Assembly (NCBI RefSeq): GCF_020379485.1
Contig: NC_063439.1
Span: 20,956,098-21,020,097, forward strand
From: Brassica napus
Lineage: Eukaryota > Streptophyta > Magnoliopsida > Brassicales > Brassicaceae
Direction of reading: 5' to 3'
DNA: 64,000 bases
Shown: piece after piece, positions 33,873 to 44,906 of the stretch
How the letters are laid out: every line of letters starts with the position of its first letter
Numbering within the stretch: the stretch's first letter is position 1
Program-made: the position numbers and the translations under genes
The notes under the pieces: generated by a model
What the model was told of the DNA's origin: nothing
The model's database searches: none
Seen by the model: only the letters and a program-made list of their open reading frames with translations

Positions 33873-36800
33873 TTAATCATATCTCGACTTGACTCCAAGC
33901 TGCTTCCTTAGATCTTTAAATCTTGAACCACCCAATGCCTTTGTGAGAATGTCTGCTAGTTGATCATCCCCTTTGCAATACTTCAGTTCAATGATTCCCT
34001 TTTGCTCAGCTTCCCTCACGAAATGGTACTTGATCTCTATGTGCTTCGTCCTTCTGTGTTGCACCGGATTCTTCCCAATTGCTATTGCTGATTTGTTGTC
34101 ACATAAGATCGGAATGCCTCCTTCAAACTTCTGACCAAAGTCTTCAAATAGTCTTTGTAACCACACTGCTTGATTTGCTGCTGCACACACGGCTATGTAC
34201 TCTGCCTCAGCCGTTGATTGCGCCACTGTTTGTTGCTTGCTTGACTGCCAACAAAACATGGCTGATCCAAGAGTAAACACATAACCTGAAGTGCTTTTCT
34301 TGTCTTCCTTAGAACCACCCCAATCGCTGTCCGTGTAGCCTAGAAGTCTTGGTTCTTTCACGCTTGTGAAGTACACTCCAAAGTTTGATGTTCCTTTGAC
34401 ATATCTTAACACCCTCTTGGCTTCTTGGTAGTGCTTCATGCGAGGTGATGACATGTATCTTGAGAGATAGGCGCTTGCATACATCACATCAGGTCTTGAT
34501 GCACACAAGTACAAAAGCCCTCCAATGATGCTTCTATACTTAGTCGGATCTCCATACTCCTTGTCATCCTCAACTCCTTTTCCTTGTGGTGTAAGTGGGT
34601 TGCTTACACTCTTGCTGTCTCGCATCCCAAACTTGTCTACAAGTTTGTTTGCATACTTTTCTTGTGAAAGAAATATGCCTCCATTGTCTTGAATTACTTC
34701 CATTCCAAGAAAGTAGTTCAACAATCCAAGATCCACCATCTCGAATTCTTTCTTCATGTTCTCCTTGAATGTGTTGATGCTCTGAATGTTGCTTCCTGTG
34801 ATGATTATATCATCCACATATAGACTCACGATCAACACATCTCCTCCTTGCTTCTTGATGTATAAGGCCGCATCATTCATACTCCTCTCAAAACCGTTTT
34901 GAAGAAAGTATGAATCTATCCTTCCATACCATGCCCTTGGGGCTTGCTTTAAACCATATAAAGCTTTGTGTAGCCTTAACACCTTGTGTTCCTTCCCGTG
35001 TGTCACATACCCAGGCGGTTGTGTGACATACACTTCTTCCTTGAGGTCGCCATTGAGAAAGGCTGACTTCACATCCATCTGATACAATTGCCACTTCATC
35101 TGAGCCGCATAGGCAAGTATGGCTCGTATTGTATCATGTCTTGAGACAGGGCAAACGTCTCAAGGTAGTCAACACCATACTCTTGAGAGAACCCTCTTGC
35201 AACTAGCCGCGCCTTGTGCTTGATGTGATTGCCGTTTGCATCGGTCTTGATCTTGTAGATCCACTTCACACTTATCACATTCTTCTTCTTTGGCTTGTCC
35301 ACTAGTTCCCACGTCTTGTTCTTCTCAATCATGGCTATCTCCTCATTCATTGCTTCTCTCCATTCCTTGGTACCACACGCTTCATCATAAGTGTATGGTT
35401 CTTCATTTGCATGAAGACAAGCTTATATAGCTTGAGCCGCTTCATCAAGCTCTACTCTCGGTGCCCTTTCCATGATATCAACCATGGACTTGAACTTCCT
35501 TGGTGCCTCAGAAGTTTCTTCATCTCCACTACTAGTATCATGATCATCATTTTGAAAAGAAATAGGACTGAAAGTACCTCCAAATTGTTCCTCAGGACTG
35601 GATGCACCTTCGGTTTGTTCCTCAGGACTGGATGCAACTTCGGTTTGATCCTCAGGCGAGTGAGAGTCTTCCATAGACAACTCCAATGTCTTCCTCACTT
35701 CTTCTTGCCTTTTCCAATCCCACTTCTTCTTCTTCAAACTCGACATCTCTTGATACTTCAATCTTCTCATTCTCCAAAATGAGAACTCTATAGCCTTTGG
35801 ATTGGTTGCTATATCCAACAAAGACTCCACGCTTTGCCTTGACGTCTAGCTTCCTCCTCTTTTGATTTGGGATATGTATGTAGCATATGCTACCAAACAT
35901 TCTCATGTGTGACACATCTGGCTTGTGTCCACACCACTTCTCTATAGGAGTGACATCTTCTTCTATTGCCTTTGATGGCAGACGGTTTTGAAGATATGAG
36001 GCAGTGTATACCGCTTCTGCCCATAACTTGAGCGGTAAGTCTTGCTCTGCCAACATCGATCTAGCCATCTCCACCAATGTTCTATTCATGCGCTCCGCTA
36101 CACCATTTTGTTGTGGTGAATAAGGCAAGGTGACTTGCTTATTGATTCCTTCTTCTTCACAGAACCGGTTGAATTCTCGTGAAGTGAACTCACCACCTCC
36201 ATCTGATCTCAGTGTCTTGATGGTACAATCCGACTGCTTCTCCACCATTGCTTTGAACTTCTTGAACAGTGAGAATGTCTCTGACTTTTGCTTCATGAAG
36301 TATACCCAACACATGTGAGTATGATCATCCAAGAATAGCAAAAAGTATCGGCTTCCATCAACAGACTGGTGCTGCATCGGCCCACATACATCCGTATGTA
36401 CAATCTCAAGCTTCTCTCTTGTCTTAGTTTGAGATTCCTTTGGGAAGCTTTTGCGTGATTGCTTTCCAAGTCTACACGCCTCACATGCTTCCTTCTTGAC
36501 TTTAAACTTTGGTAATCCCTTTACCAAGTCTTTGTCTTGCATTTGTTGCAACCTTTTGTCGCCTACATGACCAAGTCTCTTGTGCCATGTCTCCATCTTT
36601 CCTTGCTCACTAGCGCTCAAGGCCTCTTCTACCTGAGCCGAACTCATCCTGATTCGATAGCTTTTGTGAGTCATTGGGATATCCATTATCCTCCTTCCTT
36701 TTGCATCATCTATGATGCATCTCTTCTCTTGGAAACTCACCCGGTATCCGCTTGAAACAATTTGTGGAACACTCAACAAATTTTTTGCCAAACCCGGAAC

Positions 36801-37955
36801 CAAGAATACATTTCTGATGGTCTTCTTGCCACCTTTGGTCATGACGGTAATGTCTCCTTTACCGGCTGTCATGACTGTGCTTCCATTTCCAATCTTTATT
36901 GGAACCTTGATACTCCTATCAAGCTTTGAGAAGTAACTCTCCTCCTTTGTCATATGATTAGTTGCTCCACTGTCTACTAACCAGACATCTTCCATCACTG
37001 TTGTTGCTGCTTCGCTCGCACTGAACAACATGTGATCTTCATTTGAATCTTCTTCGAGACTCAGATGTGCCTTCTCTTTCTTCTTTGAGTAGCACTGATT
37101 TGCAAAGTGGCCTAACTTGCCACAATTGTAACACTCCTTGTTACTTCTGTGATCCTTCTTTGGATCTTCCTTCTTCTGTTTCCTCCAACACTCGCTCTCA
37201 TTGTGGTTGTTTCTCTTGCAGAAACCGCACCACTTCTTGCCTCCCTGGCGCTTTGAGTTGTCTTGTGTAACACCAGAATTTTTGTGTTTAACACGAGCAT
37301 CGAATGCTCCTTCACTGGTGCTTTTTTCTCTTGCAGCCAGCCTTGCTTCATGAGCCTTCAAGATCCCGATCAACTCTGTCATCTTTGTTGAAGTCAAATC
37401 GCTTGTTTGCTCCAACACACTGACTATGCTATCGAACTTGGCTGGGAGAGAGATGAGTATCTTTTGTATGAGTTGAACATCTGACTTCTGTTCACCATGA
37501 TAAGTTAATTGATTTGCCAATTCAACTATCTTATCTGTGAAGACCTTAATGTCTTCATTCTCATACATCTTCAGATTCTCATACTCCCTTCGCAATGTTT
37601 GAAGTTTAATCAAACGAACTTGAGGAGAGCCTTCATACTCCTCCTTCAATGCATCCCACGCCTCTTTGGATGTTGATGCTGCTGCAATCCGTGAGAATAT
37701 ATGATCCAATACAGCAGTTTGCAAGATTTGCAAAGCCAATGTATCGTTCATCATCGCTTCTTCTCTAAGCGATCTTGCCCTTGCTGTTTCAGGGGTTTCA
37801 TCCACTTGTGCTGGTGGGGCTGCTACGCCTTCTTCAACCACAGACCATAACTTCCTGGTCTTGAGAATGGTTGTCATCTTGATGCTCCAGAAGTCGTACT
37901 TCTCTCCATCAAATATGGGGATTACTTGATTCTTCATCGTTTCGAGTGATTCCAA
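33873..37955 (-). pseudogene. Copia gag-pol polyprotein, broken in three places
   Basis: From 37955 down: a Gag region (MESLETMKNQVIPIFDGEKY), a CCHC zinc knuckle (CYNCGKLGHFANQC, about residue 275), an aspartic protease (WLVDSGATNHMT, about residue 325), an integrase zinc domain and catalytic core (HKRLGHVG, CEACRLGK, HTDVCGPM, SDGGGEF, NGVAERMNRT), reverse transcriptase (MDVKSAFLNGDL, YVDDIIITG) and RNase H (YTDSDWGG, AEAEYIA, DNKSAIA). It ends at 33873. Three lesions are visible: an indel in the GAA-rich run near 35720-35740, an in-frame TAA near 35423-35425, and a 1-bp deletion near 35148. All domains are otherwise preserved, which fits the youth of the insertion. It resembles Tnt1-type Copia proteins. 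Confidence 0.92.
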
Positions 37956-38043
37956 AATCGTATGACAAAATCCTCTAGCCTCCTTTTCTCCACGCCAAGT
38001 GTTTCTCTTACTAGTGCTTTTTTCTTTGTCCTCTCAAACGTAA

Positions 38044-38055
38044 AGCTCTGATACC
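38044..38055 (-). other. Primer-binding site (initiator Met tRNA)
   Basis: On the minus strand TGGTATCAGAGC lies just inside the 5' LTR, the standard Copia priming site for initiator methionine tRNA. Confidence 0.9.
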
Positions 38056-38056
38056 A

Positions 38057-38368
38057 TGTTAATCTTTTACCAACCGCTTGTGTTACACAACGATCACAGT
38101 GTGTTACACACGAGTTCGAGAGAAAGAATAAGATAGACGTTTCAGACTTATAAACTTTTCTGAAAATACTTTTGTATTATTGAGATTCGGTAATATGTTT
38201 ACAACAGATGATTGATCTTTATATAGAGATCGAATCAATACAAGTATAAGAGACACAACTCTTTATATTAAAGGACACAACTTGAAGAGTTACAACTCTT
38301 TGTGTAATAACATAAATAACTAACTTATGTAAATGTATCAAGGAGAGATTAGATTATATAGTTTAACA
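38057..38368 (-). repeat. Copia 5' LTR
   Basis: Right copy of the 312-bp LTR; upstream LTR relative to the coding strand, next to the primer-binding site. Confidence 0.95.
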
Positions 38369-38389
38369 GATTCTACCAAACCCTGAATA

Positions 38390-39060
38390 AAATTCTAGGA
38401 GGTTATAATTACCATTACTACTAGTAAATCTTTAGTTTAGGAATTTTTGTATTAAGTAAACATAATTGAAAAGGTTTACCATTAAAAATCTAAAATATTA
38501 AAAAAATTCAAATTTTTATAATATTAACTAAAAGTTAGTAACTTAAATTTTCAAAATTGACATTTTTTTTGTAAATATATGATTTTGATGTGTGTTTTAA
38601 CATCAACATTATATATGTATAAATTAAAAATATAAAAGCCCAGAAAATATAATAAAAATTATCTAAAGATATACATGTAATAAAATTACTAAAATATTAA
38701 AAATGTAAAAGAAAATAAAATATAAAAAAAATTATATCTTATCTAATAAAAATGTAATAATAAATCTTTAGATAATTTTTATTATATTTTGAGGGTTTTA
38801 ACATTTTTAATTTATACATATATAATGTTGATATTAAAAACACATCAAACTCATATATTTACAAAAAAAAATTAAAAACGCTAATTTTGAAATTTTAAGT
38901 TACTAATTTTTAGATAATATTATATAATTTTCAATTTTTTTGAATTTTTTTTATTTTTAATGGTAAAACCCCTCAACTATGTTTGCTTAATGTAGAAACC
39001 TCTAAACTACAGATTTACCGGTAGTAATAGTAATTATGACATGTTAGGATTTAATTCATT
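38390..39060. mobile_element. Long inverted-repeat (foldback) element, about 660 bp
   Basis: The left arm (from ttataattaccattactact) is the reverse complement of the right arm (ending agtagtaatagtaattatgac after inversion), and similarity continues inward to the centre near 38715 (for example acatcaacattatatatgta against tacatatataatgttgat). Nearly the whole element can fold into one hairpin. It replaces host sequence present in units 1 and 3 after ctaccaaaccctgaata. It is non-coding. Confidence 0.75.
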
Positions 39061-39877
39061 ACATAAAGTTAGTTTGGAGTTTTTTCGTTAAATACTAGTT
39101 TGGAGGTTTTTACCAAAAACTAACTTAGTTGAAAGGTTTTAACGTTAAAAATTCCCTAAAAAATAAAACAAACATATTCTACTATCATCAAAATTATATA
39201 CAAAACATATATCCAAAAATACTAAGAAAACCAAAATATAAGGAAATAATTTATCTTATATGTTTAAAATATGGACACTATTATATAAAACATTTATACA
39301 CTTCTATTTCATTTTTATGTTATAAAATACTAAAGTTATTATATTAAGTTTAATAGTGGAACATCATACATATTAAGGAAATGGTCTCAGTCATAAGAAT
39401 GTTATGAACAATCGATTTCAAAATATCGACATAAACTTAGGATAATAATTTCAAATAATTTTATTTCGCATGCATTATTGTTTAATCAAAATTTGATCAT
39501 TTTCAAATAAGATGAGTCAAACCATATATGCAAGTCATACTATTAAGCTTACAAGTAGAAAAGAAGGAAAATAAACACAAACTACCGTCCTCATATATTT
39601 TAGTTTTATATAATGAAAACCTATTTTATAGTTACGTAAATTCCATGTCATAGTAAAAAAGGAGAATATTCATATATGCTAATAAATGAAGTACGAAAAT
39701 AATAAAAATATTCAGTGAGAATTAGCCAAAGTGCCAAACAATGAATATTCTAAATTTAAATTAATTAAAATAAAACGTAGAATCAAAAAATGCATATACA
39801 CATAAAATTGATATGTTCAACAAAAGTTATATAAATTGACAACTAAAAAGGTAGTTTTTTTTTTACAATATCATTAA
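39061..39877. other. AT-rich insert DNA of unknown origin in unit 2
   Basis: This sequence has no counterpart in units 1 and 3. I recognise no gene or terminal repeats, so it is probably decayed transposon material. Confidence 0.4.
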
Positions 39878-40036
39878 GAGCATCTCCAACTCAACTGCGT
39901 AATTTACTGCAAATTAGAATAGAAAATGGTATCATGAGCAAACAAGAAATTATTACTCTATAAATGGAGTAATGTTCTTTTTTTGTTCATAATTACATTT
40001 TTACTCTATTTTGCAGTTGGGTTGGAGATGCTCTAA
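39875..40036. mobile_element. PIF/Harbinger-like MITE (156 bp)
   Basis: The element proper is 39878-40033. Its terminal repeats are GAGCATCTCCAACTCAACTGC and the inverted GAGCATCTCCAACCCAACTGC, flanked by the 3-bp duplication TAA. It is a complete, compact MITE. Confidence 0.85.
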
Positions 40037-40465
40037 CATCATACAAAGTTTCATAAGGATGAACAAACTGATCTCCATGAAAGTATTATTCAACTTAGTA
40101 TTTAACACTAAATAAAACTCTTGACAACAAACAACATTAAAAAAATAAAACAGTTAATGTCCAATTGCTATACTTTGACAAACTATAAACAAATTATATA
40201 GTCCAGGAATGATTTAAGAAATTTTGGTATTAAAAAAAAAGAATTCAAAATTGATAGGAGTCAATCAAAAATGTAAAAGTGTTTAAATGTGTTTGGCATA
40301 TCATGTTTGTGGTTAATGTTGCAGTTGGAGTAAAGAACTTCATTCACTTCGAAAGATGATGCAACAAAACGACCACACGGTACTTGTGGATCTTTCTGGG
40401 TAAAAAAATAATATAAAAGTCAATAATCCCGTGCTTGCGCTGAGGACTCTGTCCCTAGTAAATAA
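40037..40465. other. AT-rich DNA between MITE and Helitron
   Basis: No gene or clear repeat is visible. A weak Helitron-3'-end-like phrase at 40426-40458 is discussed under rejected items. Confidence 0.35.
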
Positions 40466-41104
40466 CTAGAGTTTATCCCGTACATAATGCGGGTATATTG
40501 TCATTTTATAAATATTTAATTTTGATATTATTATATAAATTTAAATATACAATTTATATCTTAGTGTTTACTATTTTATAACTTTTTAATTTTATTGTTT
40601 AAGTTTCTTATTACTTTATTAATATAGGGATTTGTTTTATACATTTTACCTTTTTTATTACGTTTTCAAGTTTTCATAATTTGAAATAATCAAATAAAAA
40701 ATATTCTTCAACATATGATTTTTGAAAATATATAGCTGTAGAAATAAATTTTTAACATATGTTAATAACTTCATTTGTATAAAACAAATCTGACATGATT
40801 AACAAATTTGAATCCGTTTTAGTGATAGATGATAATTTATTTAAATGAAAGCATTATATTACTTAACTACGAAATTAATTAAAGAAATATTTAATAAAAA
40901 TTATTTAAAAATTTAGTAGGATTTTGTTAGATTTTTCTCAACGGATTTTGTTATAACTGAAAATAAAATTCAAATCTATAGTTAAAATTAATTTATTATT
41001 AATATTTCTATTAATTATTATGTCATATTATGTTATTAATGAAATGGTCCGAGTAGACTTCTAAATAGTAGATAAAAATGGTACTTCTCTTTTAATAGAG
41101 AAGA
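40466..41104 (-). mobile_element. Short non-autonomous Helitron (639 bp)
   Basis: On the minus strand it begins TCTTCTCTATTAAAAGAG and ends with a hairpin-like CCCGCA...TACGGG (40477-40493), a spacer and CTAG (40466-40469). The flanks are A and T. The interior is AT-rich. Right of it the homology to the DUF639 3' flank resumes at once. Confidence 0.75.
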
Positions 41105-41105
41105 T

Positions 41106-41540
41106 AATACTTGATTTTCATTGCTCTAGATCATTACAATTGACTCTTCTCATTAACAGAGTGAACTCATTGTACTTAGCTTTCATCTACTAGTTTATGT
41201 TTTACCATATTATATACTCAAAATGAAATAACTCAAATGGTTCCACTGCAAAAACGAGTTCATGCGTCTCATTTTTCGAATAAACCTGGCCAATTACTGG
41301 AAAAAAAGAGAGAGAAAATATCAGCATGATGATAATCAAAAGCATATCTAGATAGTTAGATGATGTAAGATACATATGATCCACCTAAATAATTATAAAT
41401 CTAGTACACACATTTGCATGTTTTCACATAATGGACAACAAAAAGATAGTATCCATGTGTACAGTTCTTTCATGTACACCATTAATCAAAGCATGTCTAG
41501 AAACAGAGACAATGCGTGTGAGAGAGGAAAGTGTCAATTC
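41106..41540 (-). pseudogene. Orphan copy of the DUF639 gene 3' flank, copy 2
   Basis: Homologous to 27905-28190 and to 55050-55315 (cattgctctagatcattaca, tatatactcaaaatg, gcgtgtgagagagg). About 130 bp of extra sequence sits at 41355-41490. It ends in ttcttgtggaagtaatag and joins the ACGT block of unit 3, the same junction as at 28190-28205. Confidence 0.8.
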
Positions 41541-41551
41541 TTGTGGAAGTA

Positions 41552-41745
41552 ATAGAAGATACGATATGTTTCCTGATGAATCGGAACATGCATGAAACAA
41601 GAAAATATCAAATCAAAATTACGTAACGCTTTATGAATCTGTGGAGCAAATTATATCATGCAGAAGGGGACGTTGTGTGGCTTTGGAAGCTTTATGTGTT
41701 GGCATTGTGAATTTCTGATGCCTTTATTTCTGTAATTTCATACTA
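41552..41745. promoter_or_regulatory. Orphan copy of the ACGT/RY block, unit 3 left border
   Basis: It contains aacatgcatgaaac (RY type), attacgtaacgc, catgcagaaggggacgttg and gttggcattgtg. It is the left border of the third unit and lies far from any GRAM start. Confidence 0.6.
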
Positions 41746-42014
41746 ACCTAATAAAGATCTATTACCTTTTTTGGTTTCCGTAAACATTCAGACTAATTAG
41801 TTAACAAACAAATACTAACTTTGTTGAATCTTAAAAAAATTGCTGGATCTTTTCGAGATCAGTTTTGAGTTTCTGATGTAACAATCTTATTGGTTAACTT
41901 TTGCAATCTTATATAGGCCTCAGGAACTGATGTCGACATTGATTCAGTTATTAACAGTGTTTTCTGAAAGTATTTCAGAACCTTGTTTCAAAAAAGTATT
42001 AACAGTATATTTTT

Positions 42015-42320
42015 AAAAAATTAGTTTTTTTTTGTGGAAGTCCCTTTGGTCCAGTGGTTTGACCAAGTTCATTAATACTTCTACACTAATAGGTCTGGGT
42101 TTCAATTTCCGGAGAAGACGGAATTATGTGAATTAAAGGAGAAAAAGCGTACAAGAGATCTGCACAATGGTGCAAGGAGTACCGTCAAGCATGGATCCCA
42201 CTCAGGTGATGCAGTCAGACGTGAATCCTCATACGACATGTAAAATTGTTGGTTGTAGAATCGTCTGTAATATTTCTCATAGTTGTAATAACATAATTAT
42301 CAACGTTAAAAATTAGTTTT
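42015..42320 (+). mobile_element. tRNA-derived SINE, copy 2, with target duplication
   Basis: The element proper is about 42029-42306. It has the same A-box-like (ttggtccagtggttt) and B-box-like (ggtctgggtttcaattt) phrases and the same tail (ttgtaataacataattatca) as the SINE at 22673-22965. The flanking repeat is aaaaattagtttt (about 42016-42028 and 42308-42320). The homologous site in the GRAM3 unit lacks it. Confidence 0.8.
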
Positions 42321-42700
42321 CAAAGTTAATGATTAATAACTTTGAAAAATACCCGAAACTATAAATTTTAAAATCCTATTTATATATTTAATTATAACAC
42401 TTTTTTTTAGATTCGGCCTTATTCACATTCTAAAAACGTCATTGGTTATTAGAAATGGAACGGCTATTAATTGGTATTCCTTCTATTCCTTATAGATCCA
42501 TTTTTTAGAGAAAAAAAATTGTTTCAAAAAGATACATTTTTTACATTTTCATGTCAAAAATTATACTTTTCAAAAAATACAATTGTGTTTAATAAAATCT
42601 CATTGGTTAAAAGTTATTGAGAATAGTTAATTAAGAAAAACAATATATTGGAAAATACAATTTTAAATGTTTTTTTAATAAGTGTGAAAAAACTATAATA

Positions 42701-44606
42701 TCCTACTATATAAAAGGGACTAAATCCCTTCTTTCTAAGCCATGCCACATGGATAAAATATTATGAACCAACCAAGATGCCATGTCATCCGGACTGGGCT
42801 TGCGTCAAAATAAAAAGCTATTTTCAGAGTCCATTCGACCCATCTTGAAGCTCATTCCCGAGCCACTCTCTCATAAGCATAATTCTGTATTCTAAACATC
42901 CCGTGTTAAAAATTTTTTAAACACTCATATCTTAGAAATAGTTTAGAAAATATCATTATATAAATATTTTTTCTTTAATAATATTTAATTATAATTTTTT
43001 GTTTCTTTTTAACTTTTATAATAAAAATATTATCTTCAGATAACAACAAAATATATATAAGAATTATCTTATTTTAATTTTTTTTGATAATTTTATTATA
43101 TTATTTTAGAATCAATTATTTAATATTAATATAACATATCAATTTTATATGATTAAAATAAAATTCATTTTTAATTATATATAAAATTCATTAAGGGTAT
43201 TTTTTAATTAACACATTAGAGAATCAGTTAGAAATTAATAATAAATCAATAACCTATCTAAAAGTCTAAAACCTAATAAAATATGAAAAATAAGAAAAAC
43301 TAACTAAGTTTTAATATAAAATAGAAATTTAATATTACTAAAATAAAATTCATTTTTAATATATATATAATATTCATCAAGGGTCTTTTTAAATTAATAA
43401 ATTAACCACTTAGCTAAAAATAAATAATAAATCATTAATTTAGCTAAAACCTAATAAAAACATGACAAACAAGCAAATTTACTAAAATTATGGATAATAT
43501 AAAATATGATTGATTCTTTAATACAAAATTGAAATAATAGTTTTGTTAAATAAAACATAAGTTTGTCGTATCGGTGTTACAAAAAAAAATCATTAATAGT
43601 ATCGTAGGAATTATGTCTTTCCTATTAGCGAATAAAATTGAAGCAGAGTTTTGGAGGATAGCTCAACGTGTAAACGAGATTATGAAAATTGATATGGGAG
43701 TTGAGGTAACGGACACAACTGTTCCTCCGCAAAGAAACGCTCCTGCTAGACATCCTGGATAAATGAAAGAGACATTTCTGGACTTGGCTTTGTGTTAATG
43801 GATAGTGACTTTCCAATGCTGTTTGGAGCAAGGGCCGATATACACGCACCAAATCACCATTGCAAGCGGAAGCTGAAGGTTTGCTATGGGCAATGCAAGT
43901 GATACTGAAGTTTGGAGACAGAGAGATGGTCTTTCAATTGACTGTGAACAACTGGTTATATTCATTCAAAAGGAGGAAGATTGGCCTGCGTTGGACTCGG
44001 AGCTCGACGAAATACAGGCTGTATCCAAAGAATTTTCTGAATTTTCTATTGCTTATATTCCTAGATCTTTAAAATTCCGTACGAATAGCCTAGCAAAAGG
44101 TGTCCGATCACGCGCATCTCGATCAGCTTTTGTAAATCTTTTTGCACCAAGTTGGCTACCCCACAAGCTAGCATGAGGGTGCCAAAAAAGAAAATAAAGC
44201 TGAAAGTGAAACTAAATATTCCAATGAACAAATTTATCATAAGTCCATATTTATGTGGATGTCTATATGAGACAAACAATTGTTTTCAGATAATTATAGA
44301 ATATAGTCACGAAAATCAATCCTAAAATATATAATTTAAAAAAATCATTTAAACAAACCATCAAAATTTTCAATATTACACCAAATAAGAATATAAAGAC
44401 CAACTATATTCTCTTCATGTATAATGTATTGTGGTAAGATTCAAACAAAATTAACTTACTTTACAGTAAGGAAAAATTAGATTTTTAATTCCAAATTTAC
44501 AGTAAAAACATAACATTTTATAAAACTAAACAATTGACATAATAGTACAAAAATATGGAAAAAAAAATTAAAATACTATCCGCGCGTAGCGCGGACAAGA
44601 ACCTAG
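42701..44606 (+). mobile_element. Helitron (1906 bp) carrying a LINE RNase H fragment
   Basis: It begins TCCTACTATATAAAAGGG and ends with the perfect hairpin CCGCGC-GTA-GCGCGG (44580-44594), a spacer and CTAG (44603-44606). The flanks are A (42700) and T (44607). It is nested in a Stowaway-like MITE. Positions 42885-43480 match the interior of the Helitron at 21212-22575 in inverted orientation relative to the element, so it contains a piece of that family. It has no Rep/helicase gene. Confidence 0.88.
43570..44177 (+). pseudogene. RNase H (RVT_3-type) domain fragment captured in a Helitron
   Basis: Three frames together give a plant LINE-type RNase H domain: DISGLGFVLMDSD, then LQAEAEGLLWAMQ, then DCEQLVIFIQKEEDWPALDSE, LDEIQAVSKEFSEFSIAYIPRS and NSLAKGVRSR, ending FVNLFAPSWLPHKLA. 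This domain closes many plant non-LTR retrotransposon proteins. At least two frameshifts (near 43855 and 43930) break it. It lies wholly inside the Helitron. Confidence 0.75.
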
Positions 44607-44840
44607 TTGATCTTTTAATAACGGAGGAAGTATTAATTTCACATTTAAATTCAACGCATCTTGTGGTGGATGATGGGATTGTGAATTAAGGAAAACAGAT
44701 GATCTATATACTATATTAAAAGGGTTATATGAGGAGTAGAGAGGATGTCCACATAGGATAGAAAAATCAACCAATCAGAGAACCCGAAGTTGCCACGTCA
44801 TCTCATTTATTTTTTCAAAAAAAATGAAAAAACAATGCGA

Positions 44841-44906
44841 AGGAAAGGATCGAACCCGGGTTAGTATGACATAAATATAAGACAGTTACCACTAAGCAAT
44901 TGAGAC
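44841..44906 (-). other. tRNA-like (Pol III box) segment in the Helitron
   Basis: On the minus strand a TTGCTTAGTGG A-box-like phrase and a GGTTCGATCC B box lie about 45 bp apart. It resembles the head of a tRNA or a tRNA-derived SINE, but no full cloverleaf is evident. Confidence 0.4.

Larger units (their letters stand above)
33554..38368 (-). mobile_element. Ty1/Copia LTR retrotransposon, recent insertion (4815 bp)
   Basis: Two 312-bp LTRs (33554-33865 and 38057-38368; TGTTAATC to TTAACA) differ at only two positions that I could see, and the element is flanked by the perfect target duplication GATTC (33549-33553 and 38369-38373). The primer-binding site next to the right LTR (38044-38055) is complementary to initiator methionine tRNA (TGGTATCAGAGC). 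A polypurine tract (AAGGAGGAGTG) abuts the left LTR. The coding strand is minus. Two differences in 312 bp give roughly 0.2 million years if a rate of 1.5e-8 per site per year is assumed. It sits in the intergenic part of unit 2; the empty site in unit 3 reads gtcgattctaccaaacc. Confidence 0.95.
42477..44630. mobile_element. Stowaway-like MITE split by a Helitron
   Basis: The left end ttccttctattccttatag and the inverted right end cttcctccgttattaaaag are terminal repeats, with TA on both sides (42475-42476 and 44631-44632). Removing the Helitron at 42701-44606 leaves a MITE of about 248 bp. The sister unit (near 30743) has the uninterrupted host site. Confidence 0.75.

Noticed and set aside
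40426..40458. A second Helitron 3' end (cccgtgcttgcgctgagg ... CTAG, then T)
   Set aside because: The stem does not pair well and I found no matching 5' terminus upstream, so it may be a decayed end or chance.
44841..44906. A tRNA gene
   Set aside because: Both internal promoter boxes are present on the minus strand, but I could not form acceptor and anticodon stems, so it is at most a tRNA-derived module.
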